From Gammaproteobacteria bacterium (GTDB taxonomy: Bacteria > Pseudomonadota > Gammaproteobacteria > SZUA-152), in contig JAKIUN010000009.1 in the NCBI GenBank assembly GCA_021647505.1, forward strand, positions 25,066 through 89,065: a stretch of 64,000 nt of DNA, read 5' to 3'. This document shows positions 1 through 15,000 of the stretch, one piece after another; the stretch's first letter is position 1, and every line of letters starts with the position of its first letter. The position numbers and the translations under genes were made by a program. The notes under the pieces were generated by a model. That model was not told the origin of the DNA and searched no databases. It was given only the letters and a program-made list of their open reading frames with translations.

Positions 1-1
1 G

Positions 2-3000
2 GGGTTTACAGATTATACAGGACAGACTTTCCAGCTGTTCCTGCGTGTCCAGGACAATGGCATTAATTTCGGCGAGACACTGCGGATTCCCCTGACCATC
101 GCAACCGATACCGAAGGCCCAAGCATTAAGGTGCACAGTCCTTTACGTGTTATCTATGAGCAAATGGTTGCGAACCTGAGATTCAGTATCTCTGACGATA
201 TTGCGGTGTCGAGCTACCGTGCTTACTTTAAAGCCGAAAATGCGGAAAAAATACTATTGCTGGAGCAGCTGGATTTGAATAAATCCAGTGTCAGCGGAAA
301 TAGTGCGTTGCCTGACATACCACAGCCCACGGGAGCAACGCAGCCTGGCCGTTTCCATTTGATCATTGAGACGACGGACACCTCCGGCAATCGCACCGTA
401 TTCAGTGAACTGTACGAGGTGCGGATCGATCAGGCGCCAGTGGTGTCCATCGTGAGACAGTCGCCGGCAAGCCAGCTGGTGCGTGCGCAGACTCTGCTGA
501 GCAAATACAAAATTGATGACGACTATTTTGGCACGACATCCAGTAGCTGGAGCAATCGGTTTCTCCCCGTGTTCACTTCCCTGAGTGGGCTGGGAGAGAC
601 CGAGGGCCGCAATGCCCTTGGCAGTGTGATACAAAACGACGCATTGCAGCTGCCGGTGGTGAAAGTGGATTACCCGGAATCGGCCGCTTGGTCGGGGCAG
701 CTGTTGATCGGTGATACCCCTTATCTGGCCATCGGCGACAATCTGCTGACGGTTTATCCGCATCCAGTCTCTTCCAACGATCAGTTGCAGCTCCAGTTTG
801 TCGGAGCGGGATCCGGCACTTCTTATGAACTGACCATTTATGAACGTAACGTCTGTCGTGCGCAGCTGCGGCGTGAAACGCTTGCCAGTGGCAATATCCT
901 CGATTTGTCCGGCTATGACGGTGCGCAGATAGCTTCCATTGTGGTAACGCCAACCTTCGACAGCCAGGGGCCTGCTTTCATCAGGCAGTTACGTATCGAT
1001 TTTGATCGTATCGATAATCTCGGCGTCATGGATGACGACTCGGGGCGTCATGTCATCAATGGCTTCAAACCCCGCGTTTCAGTCTTTTTGCTGGATGAAA
1101 TGGCGGTGCTTGGAGGCACGGCATTTATTGAAAGCCGCGAGGCCATCCATACCGGAAGGACAGGAACGTTGCTTGCCACGGCCCTGCCGACAGCGACCAA
1201 CCCGGCCATAAAACATGTCGATGTGCTTGGTTTTGCGACGGATCGCCTGAGTGTGGCCCGGGGGGATCAGCCGTTGTCTGTACTGGCCCGCCGCACCATC
1301 GAGTTGGATACCATTGCCCCCGAGATCAGTGTCGTATCCCCGGCGCAGGGAACGGTTCTTGTGCCAGAGCAGCGCATTTCCCTCGAACTGGATTTTTCCG
1401 ATAACAGCGGCGTAGTGCGCACCATTAAATTGTATGAAAACCGCACCAAGTTATTGAGGGAGTGGGCAGGGGCGTTTGACGAGAATATCGTTGTATTGCC
1501 TTACGACGTGCCGCATGCCTTCAACTCAGGTGAACTGGAGCTGACCGCCATTGCGGAAGATGAAAGTGGTTATACCCGTGAGATCGGCGTTATTTATCCG
1601 CTGGACAACAATGAACAACCATTGCTCAATTTCAAAGCGTTCCGTAGCTATCTTCTGGATGGAAAATATCAAAAGAATCTGACGGAACCGGCGCGTGTCA
1701 ACTATGGTGAGTTCTGGGTTCGACTGGGTGAAACCTTCCGGCTTGAGACGACGCTGAGCGACGATGCAGGGTTGCGTGAGTTCAGTGTCTACCGGCTGGA
1801 TCGTAGCGGCGCTCGGGTCGAACGTTTGTATGAAAAATATTATGTCGTGCAATGCCATGAGCGGCTGGTTATCCACCGTGACGAAACAGCGGATATCAGG
1901 TTCGATCAGTCCGTCGCAACCGAATATCAAATGGTGTTGATCGATAATTTTGGTCATGAGGTGACGCGTAATTTTCTGCTTCACCCGCAAACCAACGTCG
2001 TACCTGAGGTGCGCATTACCGGCCCCGCAGACCAGCAAGAAATCGCTGCCGGAACCTTTCGCATCAAAGTGGGTGTCGTGGCAAGCGATGACCGTTGGTT
2101 GACCCAGAAAGTATTAACTGGCGGGGAGAGCGCCGAAAACGAGGCCATTCGTATTTATGCCAATGGCGTGCCCCTTAAAACCTTCAACAAGATTGTGCAC
2201 GGGGATGCCGTTTCCGGCGGAGAGTCGGCAATCCAGCAGGCGTTCAGTGAAATAAACGCCGCATTCACGGAAAACTATGGGCCGGACGTGGCGGCGGATT
2301 TTGGTCACCGCGAGAATCCTTATGCCCTGGAGCAGGGGTATGTACTTGAAATCCCGCCCGGACTGGTGCGTTTCAATGAGCCATTGACGTTGACCGCTTA
2401 CGTCTATGATAGTGAAGGTGCGATTGGCAGTGATGAAATCACCCTCAACGTGATCGCCGACACCATCATGCCGGAACCCATTGTCACCCAACCCGAGCCC
2501 GGCTTCGGAGCGACGGAGAATGCCGATTTTACCCTGGGCGTGCGTGCCTATGACAACGTCAAGGTCGAACAATTGACCGTGCATACGGCCTACGGTCTGC
2601 TCAAGACCAATAACAGTTATGTGCAGACGGATTATGCGTTGATCAAACAAATCAACAATATTCCCGCACAGGACTATGAGCCGGTGACCACGGTCAATAT
2701 TGACACCCCCGAATACCGGCAGTTGCTGCATGTGGATCGCATCAGCGAGATTTTGCAGAGATTTCCAGGTGTGGCGTTGGCGGACGTCGAGCGTTTCGAT
2801 GTCTGGGTCAAGGTCACTGCGGCGGACAGCGCCAACCAGCAAACCCGGGAAGTGAGTTATCCCGTACGGCCCGATGAGCGTCCGACGATCGATATCGTCG
2901 AGCCGGTCGGGGCGGCCTCGGTGGTCGAGAGCACGGATCTGTATGTCAATGTCCGTGCCTTTGACGATGTCGGTATTTCTTACGTCAGGCTGGTGGCCAA

Positions 3001-6000
3001 GTACCATAATGGCCAAGCCGACTACGAGTTGCGCCTCCGCCAGACCCCGTATAATTTTTCCGTACCCATCCCGGCGTTCAGTGCCGATACGCCCGCCGCC
3101 AACCGCGTGGATATCATGGTGGAGGCCATTGACACCTATGGTGCGGCCTTCAATGATCTCGATGGACATCGTGCGGAAGAAAACGTCTCGGTATTTGTGG
3201 TCGGGGACGCTCCGCCCGTTGTTAAAATCGCTACGCCGCAGCATAACGACAATGTTATTGAAGGGCAGTATTTACTGGTGCAGGTCAATGCCCTGGATGA
3301 TGTGGACGTCGACCGCGTGTCCTTGCATGTCGCCGGGCTCAAGGATGGGGATCGCAGTTTTACCGATTTGACCTTCCCGCATGAGTTCCTGGTGGAAGTC
3401 CCCTATGGGCAGGCCGGAAAAGACCTGTCTCTGACCGCCAGTGTCACGGAAAAACGGGCACAGAACCCCAGAACCGTCGATACGTTGGAGCCTGTCGTGG
3501 TGCATGTCCTGCGCGACGAGGAGGCACCCGTTATTACACTGTTTCAACCGGCGGAAACCGGCGCCACCGTCATCGAACGCCACTCGCTGCCGTTCAATAT
3601 GGAAGTGACCGACAACGTTAAAACCAGCTCGGTGCGCATCACCCTGTTTGCCGACGTCAATTTTGACGGCGAATTCACCGAACAGGAAATGATTGAAGAT
3701 ACGCTGCTCCTGGCGCCACCCTATGCCGGCAGCATTGCCCTGCGCACGATTGCTGAATATGTGCAGGCAGAGAATGTACCCGATCAGCTCGACCTGCGAC
3801 TGAAAGTCAGTGCCCGTGACGGGATTGGTAATGAAGCCACGGAAACACGTGCTGTCAGGTTATTGCCCAATACACCGCCCGAGGTGACCGGCATACGCCT
3901 GCTTGACCAACGCGGTTTCAGTCTCGGTGCCGTTACGGAAATTACGGCAGGTCGGGGTGTCGTGTTCAACGTCCTGGCGCAGGACGCCGAGGCCGGCGTG
4001 GATGCAGTATCGCTGTATCTGGCGGTGGCCGATACAGAACAGAGCGCGGTATTCGAGGCCCTGGGTGAAGATGGCGCCGCGCCGTTCAATTTCCATTACC
4101 GGATTCCCACGAACAAGGTCGAGCAGACGCTTTTCATCAAAGCCACGGCCCGTGATGTGGATGGCTATGAGTCCCCGCTGTCAGCGGTTTTGTTGACGTT
4201 GAAGATCGTCGCCGACACCCCCCCCTCGGCGACCATCGTCAAGCCGGGCAATGACAATGCCGTGATCATCGATGGCCAGAATATCGAGGTTTTTGTCGAA
4301 GCCTTCGATGATCTCGGCCCTGAAGGCATCGATCGGGTTGTGTTTTATGTCAATGGCCAACCGGCGATCAGCGTTTATGAAAACTATTCCGGGGTCAGTG
4401 GCTCCTTTGCCCAGCGCCATGTCTACCGGGCTGAAATTCCGGCGCCACAAGGCAGTGACGGCTTTTTCCTACAGGCTTTGGCCTACGACGTTTTGGGCCA
4501 GGTTGGTGAATCACAGGTGGTCACCGTGGGTCGTATTGCTGATACGGTTGAGCCGAAGGTTGACGTGTTGTATCCCGTCGACCGGGATATCCTCACGGCC
4601 GGTGAACCGCTCAGGGCCGTGGTGGGCATCGAGGATATCGGTGTTATCGACGCCGTGACCATGACGTGGTTGCGGGAGTACCAGGCGGATGAGGGGCACT
4701 GGGTCGTGCTGGATGAGCAGTCGTTGCCACTGTTTCGCGATGACAGCCGCCCGCCGGGTGATCAGACGCCGGTTTCTGACCCGGGCAATCATTACTTCGT
4801 CTACTGGGCCGATTTCACGGCCGATACCATTCTCAGGCGAACCGACAAGCGTAATGAACGTGTGCGCATCGTGACCAATGTGGTGACACCGAACCATACG
4901 GTCAAATCCGAAACAACGTATGAGGTGGGTTATCGCCTCAGCCAGCGTCGTTTCATTGCCCCGGATGAAAACGATTCCCTGCGGGATCGTTCCGTCTATT
5001 ACACGGCCGTCGATCAATTCCGCAGCCCGCTGCGCACGGGTGCCATGCTGGCCGCCTGGGCAACGGCCGATCCGATGCGTAACGAGCAGGGTCTGGGTGT
5101 GCCGGGTTATGAAAGACATCCGGCCGAGTACACCGGCATCTACATCATGGATGCACTCGATGCGGAGTCGGGCAATGGCGAAGGCGATTATTTTGTCTAT
5201 TCGGATTTGATGAACGGCGCCGCCGAGATCTTTGCCGGCACGATTGGCGAGATCAAGGCCGATGACAATGCACTGTTTGCGTCCAAGTCCGGGCTGTCGA
5301 TCATTCCTGCTGTGGGTTGCGCTGGCGCCTCTGCGCCTTCCGGGTGCAGCTTTTATAATCGTCTTTCTGCACAGATTCGCAGTGACTGGCTCGGCGGTGA
5401 GCGCGGCAGTGAAGGCACGGGTGCGCTCTATTTTGAAAATATCGATGGTGAGCTGCTGATCTTTACCCCGCAGAATGGCGATGGACAGTTTGGACTGTCT
5501 TATCAGGTGGCAGGCCGTGTCGATATGCCCTATCCGGATCTTTACGGTCTGGATCGCAAGGATGACCTGGTGCTGGTGGCCAATGGCAATGGTGGCGTGC
5601 AGGTCATCGATATCAGTAATTTCGCCGCACCCTATCACATCGGCTTCATCAAGCCTGACGGCTTTGCCCGTGATGTACGGATTGCGGGTAATTTCGCGTT
5701 TATTGCTGCTTCGCATCAGGGGCTGGTGGTGGCCGATCTCACCGATCCGTCCCTGCCGATTGTTGCCGGCCTGGATACCCTGGGTGTGGCCAACCGCATA
5801 CAAATTGTGGGTGATTACGCCTATGTGACGGACATGGCCGGGGATGGTGGCACATCGCAACTGAATGTGATCGACATCAGCGATCCCTATCAGCCACGCA
5901 TGCACCAGGTGGTCGAGTTGATCCCGGCACGTGAAGATTACGTTTCCGATGGTGTCTATGACGTGACCGTGCTCGGCAATATGGCCTATGTGACGGTTCA

Positions 6001-9000
6001 TTATTCCGATCAGGAAGACCTTCCCGCGCAGTCCCTGGTCGAAATCATTGACCTGCAACGCAGCCGGGAGCGTGCCTGGGATGCCTCCATACCGGTGGTG
6101 ATACACCGTGATGCCGGATTGCAGGATTTCGCCGCCCGCGGGGTGACCTTGGCCCGCGGAGGTATTCAGATTGCCGCCGGAAAACAGGGGATAGGCCGGC
6201 TTGAATTGTCTCAGCTGACGGTGCTGGAGAACGTGCCTGCCTCAGGGGCGCGTGACATTCCGACCGATGTGGCAAGAATATCCCTTGAATTGTCGTCGGT
6301 GTTGCCTGCCGGCACACCATTGCGTGATTATGTCACCGTGACCGAGGGGGATCGGCTCATCGGCATCGAAATCAGCGAGCAGTTTGATATCCGCTTCGCC
6401 AGCCGCAATGGCGAGCCGAACCAGCGGGTGATCGAAATTCTACCCGGGGATGGCGTTGAGCTGGCCAGTAATACGCAATACAACGTCACGCTCAAGGCGG
6501 GATTGACGCCGTTGACGGGTCAGGCCCTGGCCAGTGATTACTCTTTCGATTTTTCCACCTCGATGGCGGGTAGTGCTGCGGCGCCGGATATCGTTTCCAT
6601 TTGTGCCGAAAACACCCTGCAACAGACCTGCACGGCGGCGGGTGGTATCGGCGGTGGCACCTCGGTGATCATCCGCGGCCTTGGCTTTGGTGCTTCCCCG
6701 CGACTGAAAATTGGTGGTCAGGAACTGGTGATCGATCGGGTTGAGGCGGCGGGCGTGATCGACGAGTATGCGCGTATTTACGCCACCACGATCCCCAACT
6801 ATGCCGGCCCGGCCGCGGTGACGGTGATCAATGCCGTCGGGCTTTCGGATACCGTGCTGGGTGGCTTCACCTACGTCGATCTGCTACAGGTTTCCTTTAT
6901 CAATCCCGCCGTGGTGAATACCAACCAGAACGGGCGCAACGAACAGGTGGCCATCGTTGGCTACGGTTTCCACTCGGACTTGCAGCTGAAGGCCTACAAG
7001 AGTGGTCAGCCCGAGACGGCAATCAGCTATCAGGTCGGTGACGGCCGTCTGTCGCTCTACAGTGCCGAGCGTATGGAATGGTACGTGCCTGATTTCGATG
7101 GGGCGGGCTCCGACAGTTATCGTGGCTTTATCGATATTGAGATATCCGACGAACTGGGGCGTCGCTATGTGCTGCGCAATGCGCTGTTCTATGGCCGTCT
7201 TTCGGTCAACCGGGTGCTGGAGACCGAAGCGTCGTTCAGCAAGGATTTCATCGATAGTGAACTTGCTGCCCTTGAGCGGGGCTCGGTGCGCAACTATATC
7301 CCCGATGCCCTCAAGCTGCCGCCGGGTGAGATTGTCGATCTTGCCATCGACGATGCACAGAAGTTGATCTATGTGTTGGGCAGGGGCCTGCTGGGTTCTG
7401 GCGTCAACGCACCGTCTCGCGTCACGGAGCGGGAATATATCGATCACTATTATGCGCCGAGCTGGATCAGTCTGGTGCGTTATCAGCGTGACGACGTGGC
7501 CAACGCAGCGCCCAGGCATGGCTTGGGGTATTTCAATTTGCCGCAGGATCTGGCGGCGACCCATATGGCCCTGGCCGAAGACTTCGTCTATGTCACTGCC
7601 AAGGGATACCGCTTTCCGCACATTGACACCGAGAACAATGGTCAGGCGGTGCTGCTGGTCTACGACCGGCATAAAGACGTGACAGGCAATGGCGAGGAGC
7701 AGCCGGAGGGGCAGAAGCGCGATTTCATCTATAAATTACCGCTGCCAATGGCCGGTACTCCCGAGCAGGTTTTGATTGCCGGGCAGCTCGCTTTCGTGGT
7801 CTCCAAGATTGATGGCGTGGCGGTCGTCAGTCTGGCGGATCCGGTGCGTCCGACGGTGATCCGGCGTATCCAGCAGGCGGTGATTAATGGCACGACCTAT
7901 CCGTTATCATCGACGCAAATCATGTTGATCGATGAGCAACTGCATGTCAGGACGGATATCGGGATTGGGCGTGGCAGCAAAAGCTATAACGTTGTGTTTG
8001 ATATCACCAAGCCATCGCTTCCACAGCTGGGCAGCTATGCGATCGATTCTTTGCAGTTTGAACAATTCGCCCAGCAGAAGCGTTATGCCAGCGGTGATGC
8101 CCTGGATGTCATCGATACCGCCAATCCTCTCTATCAGCGTCGTATCGGTGCCTATAACGGCTTTGGTTTCCGAGTGCCGGGCTCAAGCTATGGTATTTCG
8201 GCGCATACCTCGGCGGCCGTGAATGTCACACGAAAGTACAGAAAGGGTGGTTGCGGTTCGGGTATCTTCTACGACACCTACTTCAGTATCTATGATGCCA
8301 GCCGGGCCCAGGAGGATATTGTTTTACTGGATGCCTTGAAACTGAATAATCATTGTCTGACAGCGCCAGCGGGTGGGGCGCTGATACAGGAAGTCTGGGA
8401 TCGTGACCCTGTGGCCTATAGCGCGGACGGCCTAGCCCTTTTTGCCGTGAATGAGAATGCCGACGCCAAAGTCTCGCTGCTGCATTTCGTCGATACGCTG
8501 ACGCAGGAACTGGTATCGAGCACGCCGCTGCATCAGCAGGCCTACGTGCACCGCGATCAGCCGCTGGAACTCAGATTTGCTCTGCCCCTGCCCCCGTCCG
8601 TTGCTGAACTGGCCGACTACGTCGAGCTGGTGCGGGAAGACGGCAGTGTGAGCGGTGAGGCGGTGTCATTCTCCATGCTCATCGATGCCGATGACCGTCG
8701 CACACTTACGCTCCAGCCCGATGCCATGCTGGCGGCCAATACCCGCTACAGCGTGCGGCTGAAGGGTCATTCGGCAAGCCGGCGCACCGTGGGGCTGATG
8801 GATCATGTCATCCGTTTCACCACCGGCACGGGCACCGGAGCCTATGTCGAGATCGTGTCGGTAACGCCGAGTGTGATCGATACCGCCGGCGGTCAGGTGG
8901 ATGTCGTATTACGACAGGCAAGCGGTCAGCCGGGCTTCCTGGTGAGTGGCGAGAATGCGCCCGTGCTGTCCCAGGAGATTCTTGCCGACGGCGCTGTCCG

Positions 9001-12000
9001 CTATCGCATCGATGTGCCCGCCAATCTGGCCGGCCCGGCTGATTTGCGGGTGATCAACGGTAATGGCAGCCGTGACCGCCTGATTGGCGCGCTGCAATAT
9101 GTCGAACCGTTGGTGGTGTCGAACCTCTCACCCGTCCAGGGTTCCCTCAATGGTGGCACTGTGGTCACCATCAAGGGACAGGGTTTCCGTCCGGGCCTGG
9201 GAACGGTATCGGTGAGCTTTGGCGGATTTGCCGTGGATCCACAGCAGGTCACGGTGATCGACACGGAAACCCTTCGTGTCGTGACCCCGGGTGGCAGTAT
9301 CGGCCGTGTCGATGTCATTGTCGGTCTGAGCAATGGCCAGTCCGGCACATTGATCAGCGCCTTCCAGTATCTGCAACCGGTGCAGGCGAATATCGTCCAT
9401 GAAGAAGGGCGGATCTATGATGCAGAACTGGATCCGAGCGGTGCTTATCTGCTGACGGCCGCCGGATCGGCGGGGGTGGTGATCTATGATATCGCGGCAT
9501 CCAATTATACCGGTGACCAGGATAATCCGCTCAACCTCGATGCGTTACGCCGTCTGATTGATGCCGATGACAATGGTGTCGATGACCGCATACTCACCCG
9601 GGTGCCCCTGCCGACCGGTTATTACGCGCTCTCGGTTTCTGCGTATTTTGAACGCGGCAATGACAGAGTATTTGTGGCGGGGGCTCGATTACAGGACGGG
9701 CGTTTCCAGGATGCCAAACTGTTTGTACTTTCCTTCGATCAGTTTGATATGACACGTTCCATTCTGATTGCCTCCCTGCCCCTGCCCGGTGATGTCGCAC
9801 GTGGTCTGAGCATCAGCCAGAACAAGGCCGTGGTGGCCATGGACAAGGCTGGGCTCGGTCTGGTGGATACCTATCTGCATAACAAGTTGTATCTGAACGA
9901 CCAGTTCGCCCTGCCCTTGAACAAGCCAGCGCTGGATGTCGCCCAGCTTGAACTGGCGCCGGGCGAGGCCGGGGTTTATGCCGTCGTCGGTGGTGAGTTC
10001 GATTATCTCGACAATAGACTGCTCGAGACCGAGCGTGTGGGTGGGGGTGGTTTCCACCTGGTGCAACACAGTACGGCAGCCGGCTTCCGGCAGTTGTCAC
10101 AACTGGATATTCCCGCCAGCAAGGTTGTCGTCCAGGGGCGCTATGCCTATCTCGCCGCTGGGGCCAGTGGCATCGTCATCGTCGATATGGCTGATTTGAG
10201 CGAGCCGCGCATCCTGGCGCGCTTGTCGGATCTGGGGGCCGTCTATGACGTGGCGCTCAATGGCAATACCCTTTATGCCGCCCTCGGCGACAGGGGTATT
10301 TTGAGTATCGATGTTACGGATCCGCAAAAACCTGTCGTCAGTGCTGGCATGGAGGCCTACGGCGGTAACTTCATCGATGTCATCGCTGCGGACGCTTATT
10401 CGGCGATCGGCGCCGGTACCGTATCTCAGGGCACCGTGGTGCAGATTGTGCCGGATGTGATTCTCAAGATTCACAGCGTCGATCCCGCCAATGGCATCGT
10501 CGATCAATCCGTTGATGGCAGCATTCGTTTCAGGGTTCGCTTCAATAAGGCCATCGACCTGTGGCCGGACAACCTCGATCATTTTGCCGTGACCGGCGCC
10601 GATGGTGTCGAGTTGGGGACGCTGGTCGAGATCGCCAATAATGACGCACTCATTACGCTCGATGCGGCGGCCGTTGCGAATCTGGCGGTGGGTGATCCGT
10701 TGACGTTGCGGGTCAGCGCCGGTGTCGAAGCGGTCAAGCCTGTACGCGAGGATGAGTATTTGTCGCTTTATCGGCTGGCGCAGGATCAAGCCTTTGAATT
10801 TGTCTTCCGTGGACAACTGCCGGCATCCATTCAGCTGAATTCGATCGTACCGCGCCGTATTCCGGTCGCCACGTCCGCCAGCATCACGCTGGCCGTGCTG
10901 GGCGCCCCCGCTGATCCGGCCCGTCTGCGTATTTATGTCGGCGATATTGCGGCTTCCATCGTCAGCGCCGAGTCCAGTGACGCGGAGGAGCGGATCGCCG
11001 TCATTACTGCAACGCTTCCCGCCATTGCCGCTGCGGGTCAATACGATGTGGTCGTGGAAGTGGAAAGAGGCGGTATCTGGCAGCAGGCGACGCTCTTCGG
11101 CGGCCTGACGGTCGATCTGCCCATCCGCTTTGATTCGATCACGCCACTTTGGGGGCCGGTGGGCGGTGGCACGACTGTCACTATTACGGGGCAGGGTTTT
11201 GAACCCGGCAATACAGTTATTAATGGCATCAAGGTACGCATTGGCTCCATGCCCGTGGCCCGCATCAAGGTTTTGTCGAGCCGTATCTTGACGATTACCA
11301 CGCCTCGCGGCATACCCGGCCGGCAGAATATCCATGGCGAAGACCGCTATGGCAACACGACCCAGCTGCTGGGCGACGAGGGCTTTGGCTACGGACTGAA
11401 ACAGCTGGCCGCCGTGCATCCGAATCTGGTTTTCCCGAGTGATGTCTGGATTGACCATGAAACCGGTGTGGCGATTACCAGCGGCGGTTATCTGGCGCAG
11501 GGCTATGAGCTGCAAGACTTCAACGGTGTTGGATTTCCGGATAACAGCCGTGCCGCCACCTTTGATATCCAGGACAAACACGGCCCGCTGCTGGTCGGTG
11601 GTGAATCCACACTGCCGTCCGGTGAACAGGGGCAGCGACTGTTGTCGGCAAAATCGGCTTCTTTGTTGTTGGGTGCAAAAGAGGCCCTCCATGGTAGCGG
11701 ATCACTATCCGCCGAAGAACGCGGTTTGCTGGAAAAGGCCAAAGCGATCAATTTTGAGATCGCCGTTGACTCGATCCGGGTGTTCCCGACACGGGAACTT
11801 GAAGAAGGCGTCTGGCGCAAACGCCTGTATGTCGCCTCGGGCCAGGGTGGAATCGCCCGCCTGAATCTCGACGAACAGAATGGCTTGCAGTACATCGGTG
11901 AAGCGATGGCCGGCGGTCATCATGTCACCGATATCGCCAAACAGGGCCATGCCCTGTATGCGGCGCTCAATGCACCGGGTGAGATTGATGCGCCGGATGA

Positions 12001-15000
12001 TTGCGGTTATGCAATAGCCCAGGGCACGCCCGCCGGTGTTGGCGTCATGAACTACGCGGATCCTTTCGATCCGGTTGAAATCGGCAGTGTCAACGGTTTG
12101 GCCGGTGGCAGCACGTTGGCCCTGGAGGGGGCGTGGTTGTTCAGCGGTGGTATCCACAAAAATGCGGTCTGGGGCCCATGCCCGACCTGGGCCGGGCCGG
12201 TCTCCGCGCTCAAACCCGGAGATCTGACGGAGTCAGTCCTGACCGGCATCAACCTGCTGGACAGCAGCCTGACCCGTCAGTATCCGTTCGCCGGCAATGT
12301 GCTGGATGTCAAAGCCTATGGCGACTATTTAATCGTTGCACTGGGCAATGCCGGCGTGGAAATCATGCATGCCGAGCGTCCCGAACAACGCATCACGGTG
12401 CCCCTGGATCGAAATTTGCAGGCCGTCGCAGGCCGTGCCGTGCAGTTAAAGATCCTGGGTTCCACGCTCTTTGTCGCCGGTGACAGCGGTATCGTTGTGG
12501 TGGATATCAGCAATCCCACCCAGCCGCGTATCATCTCCGCAGGCAATACGGAGCGGGTCGAGTCCCTGGATGTCTACCTGGATCGTATCGTGACGGGTGG
12601 CGGCAGTGGTGGGCTGGGGATCTTTGATCTGCCCGGCGCATTGATCGTTGACGCCGCCGTGGATGAAGGGCAGCTGCTCTCCCGGGACGGCAGCGCAGCG
12701 ATGTGGGTGCAGTTCAATGAATTGGTGACCCTTGCATCGTTGAACGAAACGGGTGCGCTTGAATTGTGGCGCCTGGGGGCCGGCGGCGCGGCAGCGGCGT
12801 CCGTGCCTGTCACCATCGAGCCGGTATTAGACACCCCGCACAGTGAAGCGGCTCGGCGTTTCCGGATTGCTTTCACGCGTGAGGCGGGTGCTTCTTATCA
12901 ATTGCGGATCAACGATGTGCGCAATATCCGCGGCCAAGGCCTGTGGACACCATTTGTACGTCATTTCGAGGTGGCGCAAGGCAGTGGTGTACGGCCACAG
13001 GTTCACGAAGTGATCGGTTATGGTTTCCACCTCAAGGATCAACCGCAAATCACGATCAAGGGGGCCGGTTTTGATGTTGCCACCCGGGCCTTCATTGGCA
13101 ATCATCCGTTGCCGGTGACCGTTATCGATGAAAATACGTTACAGGTGACTGAAAACGCGACATTGCTGATTCCGCTGCAAGCCGGGCAATACCCTCTGAC
13201 GCTGAAAAACGGTGACATGGAAAGTCACTTCTTCGGAGCCTTCGTAGTGGGCGCCGAGTTGCCCGTGGATACCGCCAGGCGTTTCAGTATTCAACCGGAT
13301 TCCGGCAACAAGGAAGGCGGTGTGCGGATTACGGTGACCGCTGGCGAGAGCTGGATTCTGCCGGGCAGCAAGGTGGTGTTGCAGGCGCGTCGTGACGGCA
13401 ATGCGATCTATACGGGAGCCACCGATCTGCTGATCGATGAAGCGGCCGGGCTGGAGACGATCAATCTGCACGATGATGTGATGGATCTGACGCGGTTCTC
13501 ATTCGTATTGCCGGGTGTTATCGATCCCGATCTTTATTCCATCAGTCTGCGCATGCCCTATGGCGATGGATTCAAGGAAGTCGCCATTGGTGATTTCTCT
13601 TATACGTTGGCCCAGGGCCGGGCCATTGACCTGCCCAATTACCCGCCGATGGTGATGGGAGCGAGTCTGGTTAGCGGCAATACCCTGTTCAGCGGCGTCA
13701 AACAGGGCGCGCGTCCCAATGACCAAAACCGCTTCCTGATGGAGAGCGGACTGGAAATCTATGATATTTCCATTTGGGATCGTCCGCTACGCTTGGCGCA
13801 AATGCCCACCCGTGGCGCTATAACCGGGCTGGCCCTGGCCGATGACCTGCTCTACATGGCCGCCGGCGTCGACGGGCTGAGGGTGGCCAATGTGGCCGAC
13901 CTGCGGCAGCCCCTGCTGGTGAGTTACAGTGCCACACCGGGCCACCTGGCCCTGGATGTGGACATCGACCGCTCGGCACGGGTGGTGGTGCTTGCTGCGG
14001 GATCCGAGTTGGGGACGGGGTATCTGCGTTTCTTCGCCCTGGACAGTGAGTCCCTGGGGCCGGCGCCGGGTTATGACACGATTCACCTGGATGGCACGCT
14101 GTCGCCCGACCTGATCGGGGCGCCCGTCGATGTCCAGTGGCAGGCAGGCAAGTTGTACGTGTTGGTCAAGCGCAAAGACGTGGCCGTGGGTGAAGACCAG
14201 CTGCGACTGCTGGTGTTCGAGCAGTTTGGCGATAGCCCCGTATTCACTCAGTACGTGGTGCCGCGCAGCCAGGCCGCGGGTGCGCTCACGGATGTGTCGT
14301 TGCAGGTTCAGTATGGCCAGGTGAACATTACCACCGGCAGTGAAATGCTGGTGCTCGAACAGGTGAACGATGCCTATGAGGTGACCTACTGGCGGCCTCT
14401 GGTAGAGGGTGCTGAGGTGACAGCCTATGGTGGTGGCGTGTTTGTTTCCGACAGCCGGGGCGTCGTCTTCAATCCGGGCTCCAATCTGTTTGTCAGCAGT
14501 GTCAGCCCGGGCGAAGGCAGTACGCTGAGCGCCGGTGAGCGGGTGAGGATTCAGCTCAGTAACCTGATCAATACCGATGCCGGTCATTTGAGTGCCAATA
14601 TCAGCCTGAGCGATGCCCAGGCTCAGCCCATCAGTGGGGGTTATTTGCTGGAAGGTGTCAATACGGTCTCGGGTGGTTATATCGATGTGATTTTCGAAGA
14701 GGGCGTGACGGCCAACGGCGCGATCACCCTCCATGTCGGTACAGACCTACTCGACATTTACGGTCATACGCTCAATGCTCCCCAGAGTTTTTCGTATGTC
14801 TATCAGGAGGGCCTGCGGCCAACCATCAGCGCCGTGGGTAAACTCGTCGATGGCCAATTGCAGGATTCGTATTTCTTCCATGCCAATGGCAGTGAACAGT
14901 TGATCCTGACGGGGGCGGATTTTGGCACCAGTACCGATAATCTGCGGCTCTATATCGGTGGTTCACTGATCGACAATTCCGCCATTTCGGCCTTGAGCGA

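Noticed and set aside
131..133. GTG at 131 as the start of the giant gene
   Set aside because: The same frame is open back to base 2 and the preceding codons have the same Ig-like character, so the gene starts upstream of the window.
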